This document shows positions 62,523-64,000 of a stretch of DNA of 64,000 nt, one piece after another. Source of the stretch: Thermosynechococcus sp. CL-1 (GTDB taxonomy: Bacteria; Cyanobacteriota; Cyanobacteriia; Thermosynechococcales; Thermosynechococcaceae); the NCBI RefSeq assembly GCF_008386235.1, contig NZ_CP040671.1, positions 2,482,001 to 2,546,000 of the forward strand, read 5' to 3'. Positions within the stretch are counted from its first letter, which is position 1, and every line of letters starts with the position of its first letter. A model generated the notes under the pieces. It searched no databases, was not told the origin of the DNA, and saw nothing but the letters and a program-made list of their open reading frames with translations. The position numbers and the translations under genes are program-made.

Positions 62523-63165
62523 CTACAGCGGGTGGGGGAGAGGCCTGCTGGGCACGGCGCTTGCGTTCTTGCTCCACCAGTTCTTTCATTAGACTACGAG
62601 CCTGATTGATTTTATCGAGGTTGCTGCGGTAGAGTTCGAGATCCCGCTTGACTTTCTCGATGGGCAGCTTAATGACGGGAGCCAGTTGATCCAGTGTCTC
62701 GTTGAGATTCGTTGTCAGATCCCCCGCCAGCTCCTCAAGGAAGGCATACAGTCCCACCGCATGGAGGCGGCTATATTTGCCCTCGTGGTTGAGGCTGCTG
62801 AGGGGGGCACTGGGTTGACCACTGTTGAGTTCATCGAGGATTTGACTCAAGGGGCGGCCTTGGTACTGTTGCCAACTGGCGGCATCCTCCTTAAGCTGTT
62901 GCGGGTTCATTTCCTCAGCCCCGCAGAGGGCATGGAAAATACTGGCGCGATCGCCCTCAGGCTGATACCCCTCCATAAACTGGTCAAAGGCGGTCACGAC
63001 CCCAAGGGCAAATAGGGGAGAGTAGCGAAAATCTACATTGACGCGCAGCAGGTGAACTTCAACAAGTAGTTCCTCAATAAAGCGGCGGTAGATCGAGTGA
63101 ATCGGTCGCCTGTGAGCCGCATAAAAAGCGCGTTTGGTATCAGAGACAGTTCGAGGATTTTGCAC
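62497..63165 (-). CDS. psb29: Photosystem II biogenesis protein Psb29/Thf1
   Basis: 222 residues. RTVSDTKRAFYAAHRRPIHS, YRRFIEELLVEVHLLRVN and FALGVVTAFDQFMEGYQP identify the THF1/Psb29 family. The protein binds FtsH protease and is needed for PSII repair and thylakoid formation. A C-terminal coiled-coil and a Ser/Ala/Pro tail follow. The 3' end overlaps the HAD gene by 26 nt. Confidence 0.93.
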   Translation of the reverse strand: MQNPRTVSDTKRAFYAAHRRPIHSIYRRFIEELLVEVHLLRVNVDFRYSPLFALGVVTAFDQFMEGYQPEGDRASIFHALCGAEEMNPQQLKEDAASWQQYQGRPLSQILDELNSGQPSAPLSSLNHEGKYSRLHAVGLYAFLEELAGDLTTNLNETLDQLAPVIKLPIEKVKRDLELYRSNLDKINQARSLMKELVEQERKRRAQQASPPPAVDASSDAPA

Positions 63166-63239
63166 AAGCTCTGCCGATATTCGTTAAAAAATGTCATGAT
63201 TCTTTACTATTATCCCCCATTGTGCTCCCCCAATCAAAT

Positions 63240-63602
63240 ATGCCGCCTGAGCTTGCCTTAGCCATTGGCCAATTCAACAGAGGTGAATTCTATGCCTGCC
63301 ATGACACCCTCGAAGCCCTCTGGTTAGAGGCCAGTGAACCTGAGCGCACGTTTTACCAAGGTCTGCTACAAATTGCCGTGGCCTGCTATCACCTGAGTCG
63401 GGGCAACCAGCGGGGAGCGATTTTGCTGTTGGGGGAAGGGCGGCGTCGCCTTGAACAGTGTGATCCAGACTTTTGCGGCCTAGATTTGACAGCCTTTTTG
63501 ACGGCAGTGGCGGCGTTACAGGCGCAGCTTCAGACCCCCCTTGACTCAGAGCCAAAAATTCAGTTGCATCTTGCCGTTGCTCAATCCCTCGATCAAGCCT
63601 AG
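63240..63602 (+). CDS. DUF309 protein
   Basis: 120 residues. FNRGEFYACHDTLEALWLEA and FYQGLLQIAVACYHLSRGN are the DUF309 signature, with a His and Glu pair in HDTLEALW. The family is helical and of unknown function. The ATG at 63240 begins the domain; GTG 63222 is possible. Confidence 0.82.
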   Translation: MPPELALAIGQFNRGEFYACHDTLEALWLEASEPERTFYQGLLQIAVACYHLSRGNQRGAILLLGEGRRRLEQCDPDFCGLDLTAFLTAVAALQAQLQTPLDSEPKIQLHLAVAQSLDQA

Positions 63603-63615
63603 ACCCCGACAGCCC

Positions 63616-64000
63616 TTAAAACTCAAGCTCATCCTCTTCAGACGCTTCAGCAATTGGGGTGTCTGGACTTTCTCCCTCATCGGGTAAGCGAATAACCACC
63701 CCGTTAAAGAATCGTGCCAGTTTTTCGGCAGATTCACGCACAGGATCCGGGTCAGTGGTGAGAGGGGGCGGGGGTGGAGTAGGGGTTGGTTCTATGGGGG
63801 GTGGCGGTAGTTCTTCCCGTGGTTGAGAGGGAATGACGACAGCGGAGTGCGGCGGCTCCTTAGCTTTTGGCGCAGGCGTGGTTTTGTGGGGTAGGGGGGC
63901 AATCTCAAAGGCAACTTTGATGCGGCGGCCTAGAACTTGGGAAAAGGCGGCTTCAATTTTGGCTTGGTTATTCTTCGTCAGATTTAACAGTGTTTGATTA
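63616..64000 (-). CDS. dnaX: DNA polymerase III subunit gamma/tau (3' end, runs off right edge)
   Basis: The last 128 codons or so of a minus-strand gene. Visible is the end of a folded region (QAKIEAAFSQVLGRRIKVAF), then a Pro-rich stretch, and the C-terminus with ESAEKLARFFNGVVIRL and an acidic tail ending EEDELEF. This is the tail pattern of cyanobacterial DnaX, the clamp-loader subunit. The AAA+ core lies outside the window, so the call is moderate. Confidence 0.65.
   Translation of the reverse strand, partial: NQTLLNLTKNNQAKIEAAFSQVLGRRIKVAFEIAPLPHKTTPAPKAKEPPHSAVVIPSQPREELPPPPIEPTPTPPPPPLTTDPDPVRESAEKLARFFNGVVIRLPDEGESPDTPIAEASEEDELEF

Noticed and set aside
1-64000. HIP1 octamers (GCGATCGC) as a possible repeat array or CRISPR
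   Set aside because: They are dispersed singly within genes and spacers, as is normal for many cyanobacteria; no regular direct-repeat array is visible.

Overview
The window looks like a chromosomal segment of a unicellular cyanobacterium close to Thermosynechococcus. It carries many HIP1 octamers (GCGATCGC and near matches). It encodes cyanobacterial hallmark proteins: a tandem BMC carboxysome shell protein (ccmO), Psb29/Thf1, the ARC6-type division protein Ftn2, an NblB-like HEAT protein, a CruA-type lycopene cyclase, LabA, a cyAbrB regulator, Ycf33/DUF751 and the start of pcxA. Genes are tightly packed on both strands, with many 1-26 nt overlaps. I saw no rRNA or tRNA gene, no CRISPR array and no recognisable complete insertion sequence. 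Genus assignment is inference; no database was searched.

Layout. 1-8 kb: pcxA (partial, minus), then a plus-strand run of an AddB/UvrD-like ATPase, metG, labA, an LptC-like lipoprotein, a 2OG-Fe(II) oxygenase and two small membrane or secreted proteins. 8-16 kb: ftn2 facing a minus block of sugar-type ABC permease, carA, hrcA, a degenerate serine recombinase and glgA. 16-22.4 kb: proA, ppsA (with a clear terminator), nblB-like and cbiD. 22.5-25.5 kb: an AT-rich accessory island on the minus strand, encoding a SUKH/SMI1 protein, a PD-(D/E)XK nuclease-ParA fusion and a ParB-like/HhH protein. 25.7-30.5 kb: an HD alarmone-hydrolase-like protein, DUF751, DUF3038 and DUF4335, then an FHA pseudokinase and a zinc-ribbon FHA protein. 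30.6-38 kb: a degenerate PstB-like ATPase, an RND pump, an RsbQ-type hydrolase paired with a PAS-GGDEF protein, and a Uma2 nuclease. 37.9-45 kb: thyX, a 44-aa membrane peptide, an MBL hydrolase, a large unknown protein, a receiver-PP2C phosphatase and a DppC-type permease. 44.8-46.7 kb: the overlapping set cyAbrB-coaX-ccmO. 46.6-64 kb: BaiN-like flavoprotein, MscS channel, aspS, GGCT, an OmpR/histidine-kinase pair, MarC, a PepSY protein, cruA, ruvC, type II NADH dehydrogenase, HAD, psb29, DUF309 and the 3' end of dnaX.

How it works together. Most genes are core metabolism, translation and photosynthesis. Signalling is dense: a two-component pair with a possible PepSY target, a receiver-phosphatase, FHA/pseudokinase proteins, and an RsbQ/PAS-GGDEF pair that would couple a small-molecule-sensing hydrolase to c-di-GMP synthesis. 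The strongest candidates for undescribed biology are the nuclease-ParA/ParB-like/SUKH island (with an apparent internal ribosome binding site that could yield a separate ParA) and the RsbQ/PAS-GGDEF pair.
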